A stretch of 64,000 bases of DNA, taken from NCBI GenBank assembly GCA_963969495.1, contig OZ018317.1, positions 35,557,726 through 35,621,725 of the forward strand, given 5' to 3'. The stretch comes from Ceratothoa steindachneri. Taxonomy: Eukaryota > Arthropoda > Malacostraca > Isopoda > Cymothoidae. Within the stretch, counting starts at the first letter, position 1, and each line of letters opens with the position of its first letter. The notes beneath the pieces are model-generated. The model was not told the origin of the DNA and searched no databases. It saw only the letters and a list, made by a program, of their open reading frames with translations. Both the position numbers and the translations under genes were made by a program. Of the stretch, positions 36,339-47,715 are shown in pieces.

Positions 36339-36880
36339 TAATGGCCTCATCAGGAACAGAGAAGGGATGAATGATCCGCTAAAGATTAACTGTTTCTTGG
36401 TCACTCTCTGAAAAGTAGTGATGCATGTTTGTTTCAAGCTCCTTCAAGTGGTCGCTCATCTCTTTGTTGATGGTCTGTAGACGTGACCTAGTATCATGAC
36501 TATTTTCCTCAACAAACTGGTCTAGAGTGGGGTACTGGACGATCACTCATTTCTCCAAGCGCTGAATCCAGAGTCTCAGTTTTCCCAGAAATGCAGCCAT
36601 AGTTTAATGGGCATCAATAACAGTCGTGTTTCGGCCCTGGAGTTGAAGATGACCACTCATTATCAGTGAATTTGGCAGCAAAAGGAAATCTTTTTTCTTA
36701 CAGGAATTCCTGAATAGCCTTTCGCAGCTCAATGAATCGACGTAAAACTTTGCCTCGTGACAACCAACGAATATCGGTGTGATAGAACAGAACTTGATAC
36801 TGCTCTTCCATTTTCTTGCACAGCTCCTTGAATATGCGTTAGCTTACATCTGCTTGCAAAATCTTACAATTCAGAGCACT
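36339..36880 (-). pseudogene. hAT transposase central region
   Basis: On the minus strand: IFKELCKKMEEQYQVLFYHTD and IRWLSRGKVLRRFIELRKAI (36840-36720), then FPFAAKFTD, and near the LINE border RIIHPFSVPDEAI (36385-36340). The DxRWLSRGKVL block is typical of the ZBED5-like hAT group. Stops are present. The N-terminal BED finger and first catalytic region are absent; only about 190 non-coding bases separate this from the terminal repeat. Confidence 0.85.
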
Positions 36881-37074
36881 TAATATAACATGATTTTCGT
36901 ACCATGACACTAAGACTAAGTTAAAATTAATCCTGCAGCCAAGTACCGCAATGTTTTCTTGATTTTCAGAGTTTTTAACTTTTTTGCCACCCCCCCTCCC
37001 ATTACCCCCGAAAAATTGTTAAATTACTCCCAGGGGGTAATTTACCCCTAGTACCGGGAACCACTGCCATATAT

Positions 37075-38185
37075 ACTCCCCTATTACGCCAGCATTCCAT
37101 CTTTCTTGGTATCTTCTGTCTATTGTTGTGATGTCTTATTGGAATCCCTCACCATGCTCCTCACTCACAGTGTTCACCAAAGAAAACTAGATGTGAATGC
37201 AAAAAATGAAACTTAAAGGACATACTCGTACGGTAGCCCATTTCTTTGATGCTCGCAATGAGCTTTACTACTAACTACTTTTAGTTTGGATCTTTGTGAT
37301 TTCCTAAGAATCCATGGCCTACACCACGAAATGCACCCAATGATTCTCTTTCGACTTTTCTCATAATTCTTTCAAGTTTTTCAGACTTGAACATTGTGTT
37401 TACTTTGGTCCAACAAAAGTACACGTTTGATCTTAGCCTTAGAAGACTTTGGAAACAAGAGACGGATTTGCGGAAAGGCTTCTCCTTCAAAATTAAGGCC
37501 TTTATAAACTGTTTTATCAAGCTCAATTATAAATGAAGTGGGGGTTAATAACACCATGGCAGACTCCACAAGAGTCTATCTAATAACATTTGACTTCTTT
37601 GGTTCTAATTCATGTGACAGGGGCTACCGAACTTTCTGAGAATGATGATCATCAGCTCTTCTTTCCCATATTAAAAGAAAACACGAATATTTGGGTATCT
37701 ATTTACCTGGCAAGCCAAGAAAGCAGGCAAGCATATTAAAGTTCCCCACAAATATTCCACTAAAATTCAACATAGTTGATTTTGCAAAGAAGATCTTTAA
37801 CATTATCGTAGTCTTCTTTACTTTGTACGCAGTGTGCAAGAGGCAAAGATGGATATTTGTTTCCATTATGTAGTAACAATGCTTTGAGACTTCGCCTTGA
37901 GTTGTTTATGAACAGTCGCCATTCCGCATGAGCATTATTTAATCTAACAACAGCAAACAAACACTTCACATCTTTGCAGAAACACAGATTCCCACTAACA
38001 TCAAAGTAAATTTCAAATTCACAATGTTGTTTCCAGTACACATATGTTCTTCAATCTTTCCCTAGTAAATTCCATTCTTTTAACCTTAATATTAAACTTC
38101 GGCTTCTGACTTTGTGAGACAAAAGTTTTCGATCAAATCATCAAGTTCTCTTGTATTTATGAAAGTGGGGATGCAAACTCATTCT
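37075..38185 (-). pseudogene. Second uncharacterised repeat-borne protein family, interrupted by the hAT
   Basis: Minus-strand blocks in order: REL/DDLI...LTKSEAE...RLKEWNLL (38150-38060, frameshifted), VYWKQHCEFEIYF, LCFCKDVKCLFAVV, EWRLFINNSRRSLKALLLHN, GNKYPSLPLAHCVQ (38041-37760), PTSFIIELDKTVYKGLNFEG, FPKSSKAKIKRVLLLDQ (37569-37381), AFRGVGHGFLGNHKDPN (37330-37281), KFHFLHSHLVFFGEHCE (37215-37160), EEHGEGF..DI, RRYQERWNAGVIGEYIW (37140-37075). The final part lies at 31661-31731. I recall the EWRLFI..S.RSLKAVLLHNGNK block from many invertebrate predicted proteins of unknown function, always in multi-copy settings. No catalytic motif is obvious. Multiple stops and frameshifts. It could be a transposase or another element-encoded protein. 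Confidence 0.75.
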
Positions 38186-38189
38186 TGGC

Positions 38190-40490
38190 CCGAATGCTCT
38201 ATCTATTTCTTTGCTGCCGCTACTTTCTTACTTTTCTCATAGAAAATTCAATATATTTTCTGTCTAAAATAGAAATTAATTTATTTAACTTTAACCAAAA
38301 CATTAATGAAATTAATACTCTATTCTGCACTGAAGTAAAATTTATACAGAAGATTACGAGAAAGTTTCAACAGGTGCTACAGATGAAGGTATGGCTGAAT
38401 AATAAAGAGTTTGTCTTCCTTCAACTTTTCTGCACTTTTTAACATCTATGCTGCCGAAATAGTAGTCACCATATCGATTCTTTGGCTCTCTCCAGCCTCT
38501 GGAAAGATCAAAAGGCATAGCCACTTCTTTCATCTCTCAACTATTTTTCTAGAGTAGATCGACAGCTTCCACATATCATACAAGAGGCCCATGGCTTTTC
38601 TTACACACCCATTGGCATTCCAATGTAGTTTGTACACCATCCAAATTTTGGCACATTTCACGATTGTGTGATATATGCTTGTCCCAAAATAATATCCACA
38701 CACCTAACAAAATGTATATGGAGAATTTATGAATTTTCTAGTAGCCATACACAAGAAAGCTAAAATTATATGCTAAGAAACAATCAGGAACAGAATAAAA
38801 TATATTAAGTCGTAGAATTTATAACTTTTCCTTAAATGCGAGTTTAAAAATATAAAAATCAATGTATTTCTGTAACGGTTGATGATACAAAAATATTTTT
38901 AGTACCAACACAGAGAATGGATTAATAAACCAAAGATAAATCATATAAACAAAACTTTGCCAAAAAATTGTTGGTAGTGGTGTTTTATAAAATTTACAAC
39001 TCTATTAATAACTAGAAAACCCGCCATGTAATTTTTAACTCATACCATTAGAAACAAGCGCCTACCTATAAACAGGTAGTGCATCCATTATGTCAATCGG
39101 GGCAGCATTTTTAACTAATGCTTATAACTAATCTTTCTACTTGACATTGATACAGCTTCGTCACTGCAAAGCTAAAATTCCAATTCGTTGTTTTCCTAAA
39201 ATAAGTTAGTAAGAAGGTTAAAAAATTTGGGGGTTGTTGTATTTACAACACTCCCCATCATTAACTACAAGAGTTACTTCATCAACTTGTAGAGCTAACT
39301 GTGAAATTTTGAGTTTTTTAATTATTGCTTATATATATCTTCTAACACGGTCCCAATTCTCCTCTCTACAGTATTATCGGCAATAGGAACTTTATGAACT
39401 TGTTATATAAACTGTTCAGAACATCGTTTCACCCAAATCATTGGTGACAGGCAATGCAAAAGTTTCGCCAATTGAGGCTTTGTACACTTAGCATTTCTGT
39501 AAATAACTTTATAAGGAAAGCAAAGCTTTAGAGTTAGATGAAACATCTAATTCTAGTAAATATTTCCTTATTTTAATGAAATTATCCACTTCCTTTAAAA
39601 GATTTCAGAGCTTTGCTGTCATAAGTTGCATGTTATTTCGGCTTCTTGGGTTTCTTGTTTTCTGCAGCTACAAGAACCCATTCTCAAATTTAACACAGCT
39701 GTCTTTTCTCTCCACCAGGAAAATACTGGTAAATTTTACAGATAGGTAGGTTAGCTCAGTTAAATTAGAACTAGATATAGATTTTTTGGCATCAGATTTA
39801 TCTATGTTTTTATGAACTATTTATATATTTATAAAAATAAAGTTAGTGATCAGTTTTCACCTTTCTAAGAAAATATTATTAAAAATTAGCACAATTAATA
39901 ACATTTATCGATCACTATAACCGATAAAAATTTGAATTGATTGAATGATTCCTAGGAACACCACTGCCAGATTTAGACGCGCATATAAATACCTACCCGA
40001 AGGTTGACAGCTCTTTCCAGAATTTCATTATTATAAGTTTGTAAGACATATTCTATTTTTTTTCGCGATTATCAACTAAGGGTGTTTGCTGCTATAGTAT
40101 AATAATTGAGTAGCTAAACCCTTATTAAGTTTATATGCTGTTTTATATGATATGTCAAGAAATTAAGAAAAAACAACGAATAATAGCGAAATTGCTTTGA
40201 ACTGTAGAGCTTTTTCTTAGAAGCAGGACTGCCACTTTTGTTATTTTGTAACAAACTTATTTGTTTTCTGAGATTATAAATTTATTACGTTTCTAACGTT
40301 CTAAAACTGTAAAAAAGTGAAGTTTCTTACAGTTTTCAAACATTTTAGAATGTAAATAAGAGGACATTAAGAAATATGTTACCTTTAAGGAAAAAATTCG
40401 TTAAGCACACCCTATTCCTGTGGCAGCCCTGGTTGAGATATTTTGATCAGAATACAAATTAAGTATGAGGGACTTTATCGAGCTCCCCTG
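38190..40490. other. AT-rich intergenic sequence
   Basis: No protein block or element end was recognised in this 2.3 kb. Confidence 0.4.
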
Positions 40491-40634
40491 ATAGAGGTCG
40501 TCTGACCTGCTTATCAAGGCCATGCGCCGCCCCTATAAAGGCCGCGTGACCTGCTTATCAAGGCCATGCGCCTCCCCTATAAAGGCTCTTGGCCCCTCCC
40601 AAGGATATCGGGAGCCCCAGTTTGGAAATCACTG
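40491..40634 (-). other. Possible hAT-like terminus with an internal 48-bp duplication
   Basis: Read back from 40634, the sequence starts CAGTGATTTCCAAACTGGGG, resembling hAT ends. The segment GACCTGCTTATCAAGGCCAT followed by GCGCC occurs twice, at 40505 and 40551. No partner terminus or 8-bp duplication was found, so this is tentative. Confidence 0.35.
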
Positions 40635-40734
40635 TCGTAAAGTGAAATATTATACAAATTGCAACAATGTGATGCAAATGCTAGTTAGTAGTAGTAGATG
40701 AAGTAGATGGTGTGTAGTAGTAACAGTAAGGTAC

Positions 40735-40860
40735 GGTCTCCGACTCTCTTATCGTTGACGAGACATCCGACCTGAAATAAAATAAACATAAAGATCAGAA
40801 CGACACACGTTTGGCAAACCCGAAGGAACTAGGGAACCCTCCGTGATTCCGCGTCAGGAG
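40735..40860. repeat. Dispersed repeat related to the SINE-like insert at 46770
   Basis: About 75 bases (GACGAGACATCCGACC..., ACATAAAGATCAGAACGACA, TGGCAAACCCGAA) match 46793-46867 with moderate divergence in the same orientation. GC-richer sequence continues to about 41010 without a recognised function. Confidence 0.6.
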
Positions 40861-41142
40861 TGGTTGGATGAGTACTCCCATTTGGGGTATGGTGCTCTAT
40901 GTTGGGCCCTGGGGCTACTATGTGGTCCATCATAGCAAGGCGCGACCGAACGCGCGCCTTGACGTCAGAAATCAAAGGCTGAATCGACTAAGCCGGCCAA
41001 AGCTCCGCACCTTTTTCCACTCCCTTAACTGTTTAAAAAAGAGGCTCTTTAAATGGATTTTTTAATTTAAAGTGACAACCAACAAGGGCATCTTCCACGG
41101 AAAGATTAAAAAAGAGTCTGTAAATAAGAGGTAAAGATAAAG

Positions 41143-41151
<9 letters not shown>

Positions 41152-41235
<84 letters not shown>
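41152..41235. repeat. (TA)n microsatellite
   Basis: 84 bases of TA preceded by a short GT run. Confidence 0.97.
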
Positions 41236-41237
<2 letters not shown>

Positions 41238-41273
41238 TACAAGAAAGAACTCAATAGCGAGTTATGGTATATG

Positions 41274-41420
41274 ATAGTGAAACCACTGTATAGGAGCAGA
41301 TAATATATTTAGGAGACTAGTTTCTGTATGAGATTTACCATACCCTCTTCAATCGGCTACTTTATTTATACCGAAACTAGTCTCGTAAATAAATTTTATG
41401 CTCCTATACAGTGGTGTTAC

Positions 41421-41423
<3 letters not shown>
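41274..41423. repeat. 150-bp palindrome between two TA arrays
   Basis: The left arm (41274-41326, ATAGTGAAACCACTGTATAG..., ending ACTAGTTTC) is the inverted copy of the right arm (41373-41423, GAAACTAGTCTCG..., ending ACTAT), with a few mismatches and a 46-base loop. TA arrays abut it on the right and lie 38 bases away on the left. It is MITE-like. Confidence 0.8.

Positions 41424-41487
<64 letters not shown>
41424..41487. repeat. (TA)n microsatellite
   Basis: 64 bases of TA directly adjoining the palindrome. Confidence 0.97.
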
Positions 41488-41488
<1 letters not shown>

Positions 41489-41510
41489 GCAAACATCCAG
41501 ATGTCAACTG

Positions 41511-41585
41511 CATATGGGAGGATTAGAACCTCCATCCCTCTCCGCCTTAACAGCGTGTCGTGCCGATTCAAAGCAATTAAATCCT
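41511..41585 (-). other. tRNA-like fragment, possibly SINE-derived
   Basis: On the minus strand, a perfect 5-bp T-arm (GGAGG TTCTAAT CCTCC, 41517-41533) matches a pol III B box, and upstream CACGCTGTTAAGGCG resembles the A box of Ser/Leu tRNAs. The spacing between them is too short for a tRNA. No cloverleaf could be closed. Confidence 0.3.
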
Positions 41586-41589
41586 TCCA

Positions 41590-43415
41590 CACACCTCGGA
41601 TGTGTCTAATAAGTTAATCACTTTTTTTAATCCATTCCAACTTCTTTCAAAGTACTTGACCCCAACCATTCCTTGACATAATAATTTTGGCTTTGTTCTC
41701 GTTTTTTTAAATACAAATTTTTGATGGCCAAAAGAAGGCTTCGGCCCTCTCAAAAAAACAACAAAAAAAACCAGCAGATCACAATTTTGATCCTCTGAAA
41801 TGTAACTGACAAAACCAAATCGACATTTATTAATAAAACTTTTTTAATTTCCGAAGGAAGTTTATGTTGACATAAATTTTTTAGGAATTTTAACCTCAAA
41901 ATTGGGTTATTATTTTTTTCCCGAACATTTTTAAAACGTTTTTATCGAAATTATTTATTCCAGGGAGAAAAATACATATAAATTGCTAGAACTAATTTCC
42001 ATTAATTGCATCCAGTTCCGATTTCAATTAGGGAGGTAATTAAATTGGAATACACCGAACGTGTTTAGAAGAAAATTAAAATACTCGAAATTGAACAAAT
42101 AATACAATAACAAACTAAATATTAGAATAGCAATTTTTATATAAAAGCAAATATAATTCCTAAAAGCAAATTCATGACAATAATTGATGAGGTATAATTA
42201 CCAACATCAAATCTAAAGGGCTATAACAATTTTACCACACCGTTACACTGTTATTCTACACTTCAGTTCTATCGCACATAATTCAACTACACCTTTTAAG
42301 GGATGATGATCATTTTGCTATCATTGGCAGATGTTAGTACTCCTCAATTTATCTGCCATTACCACATTGAATCTTACTACAAGCAGAAGAATACTTTTGT
42401 TCTCTTTGTAGGTATTCGTCCTACCTAAATTACCTCTCAGTAAACTCTTGAATCTTTTAAGGGAGTAGGGAATAGCTATCGAACCATCTAGCACTACATC
42501 CTGAATACCACCACATCAGTATTCATAGGTAGACGAATTTGAGCTGGTTAATTACCACTTGCTCCGACTCACTACCACTCGAACTTATCTCACTTTCATA
42601 ACAATCCAATTCTCACATAAATATATTAAATTTCATATCCATAAATCTTTAATAGGAATAATATAGTCAGTATATTCCCCTTCCACCCTTGCTACTCTCC
42701 CTTATTCTTGTTCAGCCTGATCCCCAAGCAAAGTCCTTGTTTACATCCCCCACCTACCTCAGGAAGAGAGGCTTAAAGGGGTATTTTTAATTAGCCCAAT
42801 CTCGTTCGACGGAGCATTTTGGTTTGCGGAATCCTTACTCGCTTCACCTGGGTTCTAAGGAGTTTCTAGGGGTTCTGTTATACTCCTGATCTCTTTTTCA
42901 GTACTTTTATATTCATTTTCATCCTGGTGAGTCAGGAATTCATTCATTCATACATTCAGGCCAAGTTAATGGGGTTAGATTAAGTTAGTCGGGTTGGGTG
43001 AGGGAGTGGTTTGTCCTCCCTGCCTCATATGAACAGTAAAGTGATCTCTTTTCTTTGCAAAAAGGGTGGGTTGAGGAGAATTGCGCGTCCTCTCGTGCCC
43101 TTAAAGCTGGTTACAAAGGTTACGTGGCTTTCACACAGTTTAATTATCCATACATTTCCCACTTTTATGGAACCTCATTTAAGATACTTTCTTGCTAAGA
43201 TGCCTTCGTTGGTTTGCGTCTTAATAAAGATGATAACATGGATGCTACAATATTACCACAAGTTGTTTGGGAATTTACCATCTTTTATAGTGTCATCGGT
43301 ACTATAGCAACCCTCCGTAATTTTCTTGAGGGTCTTAAATTCTGAATTATAATGTCGTTGGTGTCATAGTAACATCATTCATTTAAGAAGAAGAAAAAGA
43401 GTCTTCATAAAGCTA
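41590..43415. other. AT-rich intergenic sequence
   Basis: Nothing recognised. Confidence 0.4.
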
Positions 43416-43419
43416 ATGC

Positions 43420-44375
43420 TCCCACTTAACATCCTCATCCATAAGTCTATCCCCCAAATTCAGTAGCACCTACCATCCTAATCCCTAAATCTATCCTTTA
43501 ATTTCAGTCCCACCTAACATCCCCATCGATAAATCTATCGCTGAGAGGACGCTTCTATCGCATGACTAGAGAGCCTATTCCCTCCATCTACCATTTGATT
43601 CGTTAGCCAATTTCTACCAATCTCTTTCATTAACCTAAACTTGTCTAGCTTAAACCCAATGCTACCTCTCCTATCCTGTTCTTTAAGAATAAAAACCTTA
43701 CCTATGTCTCCCCTATTATAACCTTTAACCCACTCTAAGACTTCAATCAAGTCCCCCTCGAACTCTTTTCTTTTCTAATCTATGAAGATTTAGTCTCTTA
43801 AGCCTTTCACCCTAAGGCTAAACTTCTCAACCCATGAATCATCTTTGTCATTCTTCACTGCCTCAGAATTAAACAATCCAATATCCATCTTGTAATATGG
43901 TGAGAAAATTTGCACCGCATAGTCAAAATGAGGCCTAACTAAAACCAGTTACAGTTTTATAATGGACATCAGCACTTCTATTACTTACACTCCTCCTACT
44001 AAACACCATTGCCGTATGAGCTTTATTCTTCTCACTTATGCACTGCTTTCTAAGCCGGAGGTTAAAACTTACCATGATATCTAAGTCTCTTTCATATTCT
44101 GACCTTCCTAAAACTCTCCAATTCATTTTATAATTATTCATTGGATTGCACTGACCTATACTAAATACACTACACTTGCTTATGTTAAATTCCATTTGCG
44201 ATTTTTCTGGCCATTGGTATAGTATAGGCAATTCATCTTGTAATACTTCAGCATCAGATTCCAACTTTATAAACCTCAAACTTGTTCTGGTCGCTACTTA
44301 TACATATGTCGAGATCATTAATATAAATCAAGAACAACAACGGCCCAAACTCATTTCCTTGATTGTCTTAAATTC
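43420..44375 (-). mobile_element. LINE 3' fragment (CR1-like), copy 2, 5'-truncated
   Basis: The minus-strand sequence starts near 44370 with SLGPLLFLIYINDLD (RT block just before the active site). It continues with LESDAEVLQDELPILYQWPE, MEFNISKCSVFSIG, VLGRSEYERDLDIM, ISEKNKAHTAM, RSVSNRSADV, then VKGYNRGDIGKVFILKEQDR and FKLDKFRLMKEIGRNWLTNQ. The FADD motif itself is deleted or garbled between the first two blocks. The 3' end (43420-43545) has three tandem ~44-bp units. Related to the fragment at 8630-9630. Confidence 0.85.
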
Positions 44376-44379
44376 GGGG

Positions 44380-46385
44380 TTATTGCTATTTGCTGGAACA
44401 TTGTTACCAAGTTATCAAATTACCTAGTAGCATTATAGATGTCAATACCACAAAGGCAGTATATGTTTCTCTATTCTTTTTACCATGAAATCTCTTTTAA
44501 ATTTCAGTGCCTATTTACGACAGACCGACAGTTTAAAGTAGGCTCTAAACTTTGGATAATGACATTCTTAATATTGTTTCTTTATTGCAGTGAGAAATAT
44601 CGTATTATACTTATCTTTTTTCTAGTCATAATAATCATGATTAATGCTGCTCCCATTGTAAACATGATGGTTATCTTAGTCGTAGCCATGGTAACACTAG
44701 TCACCAATATGAACCGCTTTCCGTTCATATCTTCGCGGTTCATTTCCCCTTAGCGGGTAACTTTCACCGACGCGGAACAAGAGACGGACGCTTATCTCCA
44801 TAGCATTGCGCTCTTTTTTTACAGCTCTATTTGTCGCACGCTTAAATCCGGTTTGCTTCATGTTAGGGCTAAAATTTTCGTTTTACGTGGGAAAATTTGA
44901 TATCCAGTTGAACGCTTTGTCGTTAGGTATTAAGCCAAATTGAATCGTTTATTTGATGCATTGTTTCAATGTTTATTTTGGAATTATTAGGACTTTTGTT
45001 ATTTTTAAATTTTGTCCTTCTTCTTATGTTTATTTTATCTTTCTTTTCATTTAAGGCCATTTGTTGTATTGCCTTTTTATTTGCTAAACAATTCCCCAAC
45101 AGACGAAGTTTTACAGATGTGTTATCAGCCGAAACGTTTATACAGTTTTGAGACATACCAAAGAGGCCTTTTAAAGAGAGACATCTCGCCAATGACAAAA
45201 TTCACCATGTAAACTGAACTGAGAGAAAAATATGAATTTTGTTCAAACTTTTGCCTCTGGACAAGTGCAGACGTGCTCTGACTAGAATAAATTAGATAAA
45301 AAATCGCTTTGCCTCAATTGCACAGCAGTTTTCCTTACCCTCCAACCAACTTTCGATATTTCTTGCACACACTAAAATAACTATTAAATAATGACATATA
45401 AACTTATACACACTCCCATACATAGCATTGCCAAGTTCCATAGCTAATGAGAGACTTCTGAACGTGCACAAAAAATAACATTAATTGGGTTTCTCAAATA
45501 TAAAAGAAGTCATTTACTACGGGGAGATTAATAGGGAATAAGGGATGAAGTAGGAAAAAGGGGTGTGGAAACTAAGAAAGACCGGTTTTCAAAAATAGGA
45601 GGCAATTAGAGACGAGTATTAAAAATATACGGTGACCTTTTGTCCCCTACTTGGGTAACAGCTGCCCTCAAAAACGAAATGCTGAAAGCGATGAAGCGGA
45701 AAAACACAAAACCAAAGACAGAAACAAACGACGAAGAATAAAAAAAAAAATACGAGTTACCTTTAGAAATTTCGTTTATATGCGTTCATATAAACGAATG
45801 GTCTGTGATTACGTATAGTGACGTTCTTCAAGGGGGTTAATTTCCTACTGAAATTGCAGCTTATCAGATTTAATGAGGAATAAATCTGCCAATTTTGTTT
45901 TCTCCTGCTTTCAATTAGAACTATTTCACAGTTATATACCAATTTGGTGATTATTTGCAATTTGATATTTATGCACTATTGTTTTTGCATTACTTTTAAG
46001 AGCTACATGTTTTGTATAAATAGGATTAAACCCAATTTATTTCATCGATGTAAATCTCTGGGCAATTCATGTTTAACAATAATAAGTTGAGATCAGACCA
46101 ATTTTATTACATATATTTTTCGTTGGGCAGCATAAATTTCTTGCTTATGTTTATAAAGTTATACCTCAAATTTATGTTACAATGCATCCAATAGGTAAAC
46201 TTATATTTTTAGGATAACTTTTCCCCTTTCTATACACTTATGGAATAGTTTTAGGGTAGATGATTTTTTAAAGGTGACTAGATGTATGCGAGTTCTGCGT
46301 CTAGGAATTATAAGTTACAGAACCTTGGAGCGTATGGGAGACAACTAAACCAACTTCTCTATAGTTTTACCTGGTGTCAAGGTAT
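44380..46385. other. AT-rich intergenic sequence
   Basis: Nothing recognised. A hydrophobic open frame at 44439-44753 has no family resemblance and is probably chance. Confidence 0.4.
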
Positions 46386-46389
46386 GCAT

Positions 46390-46690
46390 CTTTGTAATGC
46401 CGTTGAATGCAGCTTTTCTTTTTACGACATTAGGATATGCACGAAGAGATAAGGAATGCCGAAATCATTTACTTTTTCTAAGATCTTTTTAAAGGAAGAA
46501 ATACTATCGTTTAATCTGTTAAGAAGATCTTAAGCCGCCTTCTGGATGAATCAGCATTAGATCATCAACATAACGTTGCCATGGGTGATATGGATCCAGT
46601 AGATAGGGTGAAAATTTACACCCAAAAGTTCCTTAAAGCTTTAATGGTATCAAATTGAGAGGCGTTTTATCAAGAGATCTTTTTTGACTT
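46390..46690 (-). pseudogene. Reverse transcriptase scrap, Penelope-like or related
   Basis: The minus strand has HPWQRYVDDLMLIHPEG with YVDD at 46561-46572, then SFKKILEKVNDFGIPYLF in the next frame, resembling the palm and IPFLDV-type block of Penelope-like elements. Further remnants are weak. Only about 100 codons are recognisable. Confidence 0.45.
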
Positions 46691-46745
46691 CAAAGAAGAC
46701 CATTGAAAGAGGAAAAAAATAGAAAATCAAATTTGAAAAAGTTTA

Positions 46746-46987
46746 ATAAAAGTATTAGTTGGTAGGTAATACCATTCGTCCCTTGCATCGTCGACGAGAT
46801 ACTCCGACCGAATAATGAAATGCACATAAAGATGAGAATGACAATCAATGGCGAACCCAAAAGTATCAGAGGACATTCATCGTTGGGAAGAAAGGTGCCT
46901 TAGTCGAGGGGTCGATTTTTGCCACACACGAGAACGAGGACTAAGTGACACCTACCATCAGAGATAAAAATATTAGTTGGTAGATAA
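46746..46987. mobile_element. SINE-like retroposon with long target duplications
   Basis: A 194-base insert (46770-46963) is flanked by 24-base direct repeats (46746-46769 and 46964-46987) that agree at 22 positions and contain TATTAGTTGGTAG. Long direct repeats around a short non-coding insert indicate LINE-mediated retroposition. The insert shares a ~75-bp core with 40735-40860. No poly(A) tail or clear pol III promoter was found. Confidence 0.65.
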
Positions 46988-47239
46988 GGGTAGGACTCGT
47001 TATGGAAGTATTTCACATGATCGATGATGATAAGAGGATAATTTAGTGAAGAAAATGACGTTAAAATTGAAGAAACATAAATAAAAAAAAGAATGGAATC
47101 TCGGAATTTAATAATTTGTTCGAACTTAAGACTTTCCAAGTTCAAGAGAACTAACTCCATTTGGCCAGATTGGTTGAAGGTTCTCTTACTGGTGGAAATA
47201 ATCTATCGAATTAGAAGTAAGGTTATAGAGCTCTAGGTC

Positions 47240-47715
47240 TCATAAAAGCTGGTGATTCTTGAGAAAATGGGATGAAATTCCTTTACTTAGTTCCAGAATA
47301 GCTTTCAGTATTATTTTTAAACTTTGGCTCGATCCTTTGTAGCTGTGCTTGTTAAGTGCGTAAAACTTATACAGTGATGAGAGGAATGAAGACATCTTCA
47401 TTCTCTTCAGATGATTCGCAAAATTCCTAAAAGGATAGTTATCTGATGGTGATAAGTTGGGTGAGTATGGAGGAATTAGTTCCCAATCGAAATTAAGTTT
47501 TCGTATGGTATCTCTCGCGATATGAGATTGCTTGTTGTTCTTATTCTGATAAACGCCGAACTTTTTATTCAAGGACTGCATGACAAAGGGTCCAATTAAG
47601 CAGAGTAAATCCCTTTAATGAGCGTTTGATTGAGGTTAAGAACCTCAAAATGGATTATGTCATTCCTATCCCACCAAACACAGAAGAGTATCGGCTTTTC
47701 CCCAAGACTAATCCA
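47240..47715 (-). pseudogene. Mariner transposase C-terminal fragment
   Basis: On the minus strand: ILFCVWWDRNDIIHFEVLN (47690-47630, with the second Asp of the DDD triad in WWD), LNQTLIKGIYSA, then SHIARDTIRKLNFDWELIPP and YSPNLSPSDNYPFRNFANHL (47530-47400). The block that should read HQDNA-SH appears as YQNKNNKQSH, so the third catalytic Asp is lost. The N-terminal half is absent. Frameshifts are present. Confidence 0.85.

Larger units (their letters stand above)
31732..37066 (-). mobile_element. hAT transposon, internally deleted, carrying a nested LINE
   Basis: The ends are CAGTGGTTCTC from 31732 and CAGTGGTTCCC read back from 37066. The 8-bp duplication CCATATAT flanks them perfectly (31724-31731 and 37067-37074). 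CAGTGGTT-type ends with 8-bp duplications are diagnostic of hAT elements. Without the 4.1-kb LINE inserted at about 32246-36338 the hAT is about 1.2 kb and holds only the central and C-terminal parts of a transposase on the minus strand, so it was already internally deleted or has lost its N-terminal half. Confidence 0.93.

Noticed and set aside
41033..41617. Open frames rich in alternating Tyr and Ile
   Set aside because: Translation of TA microsatellites.
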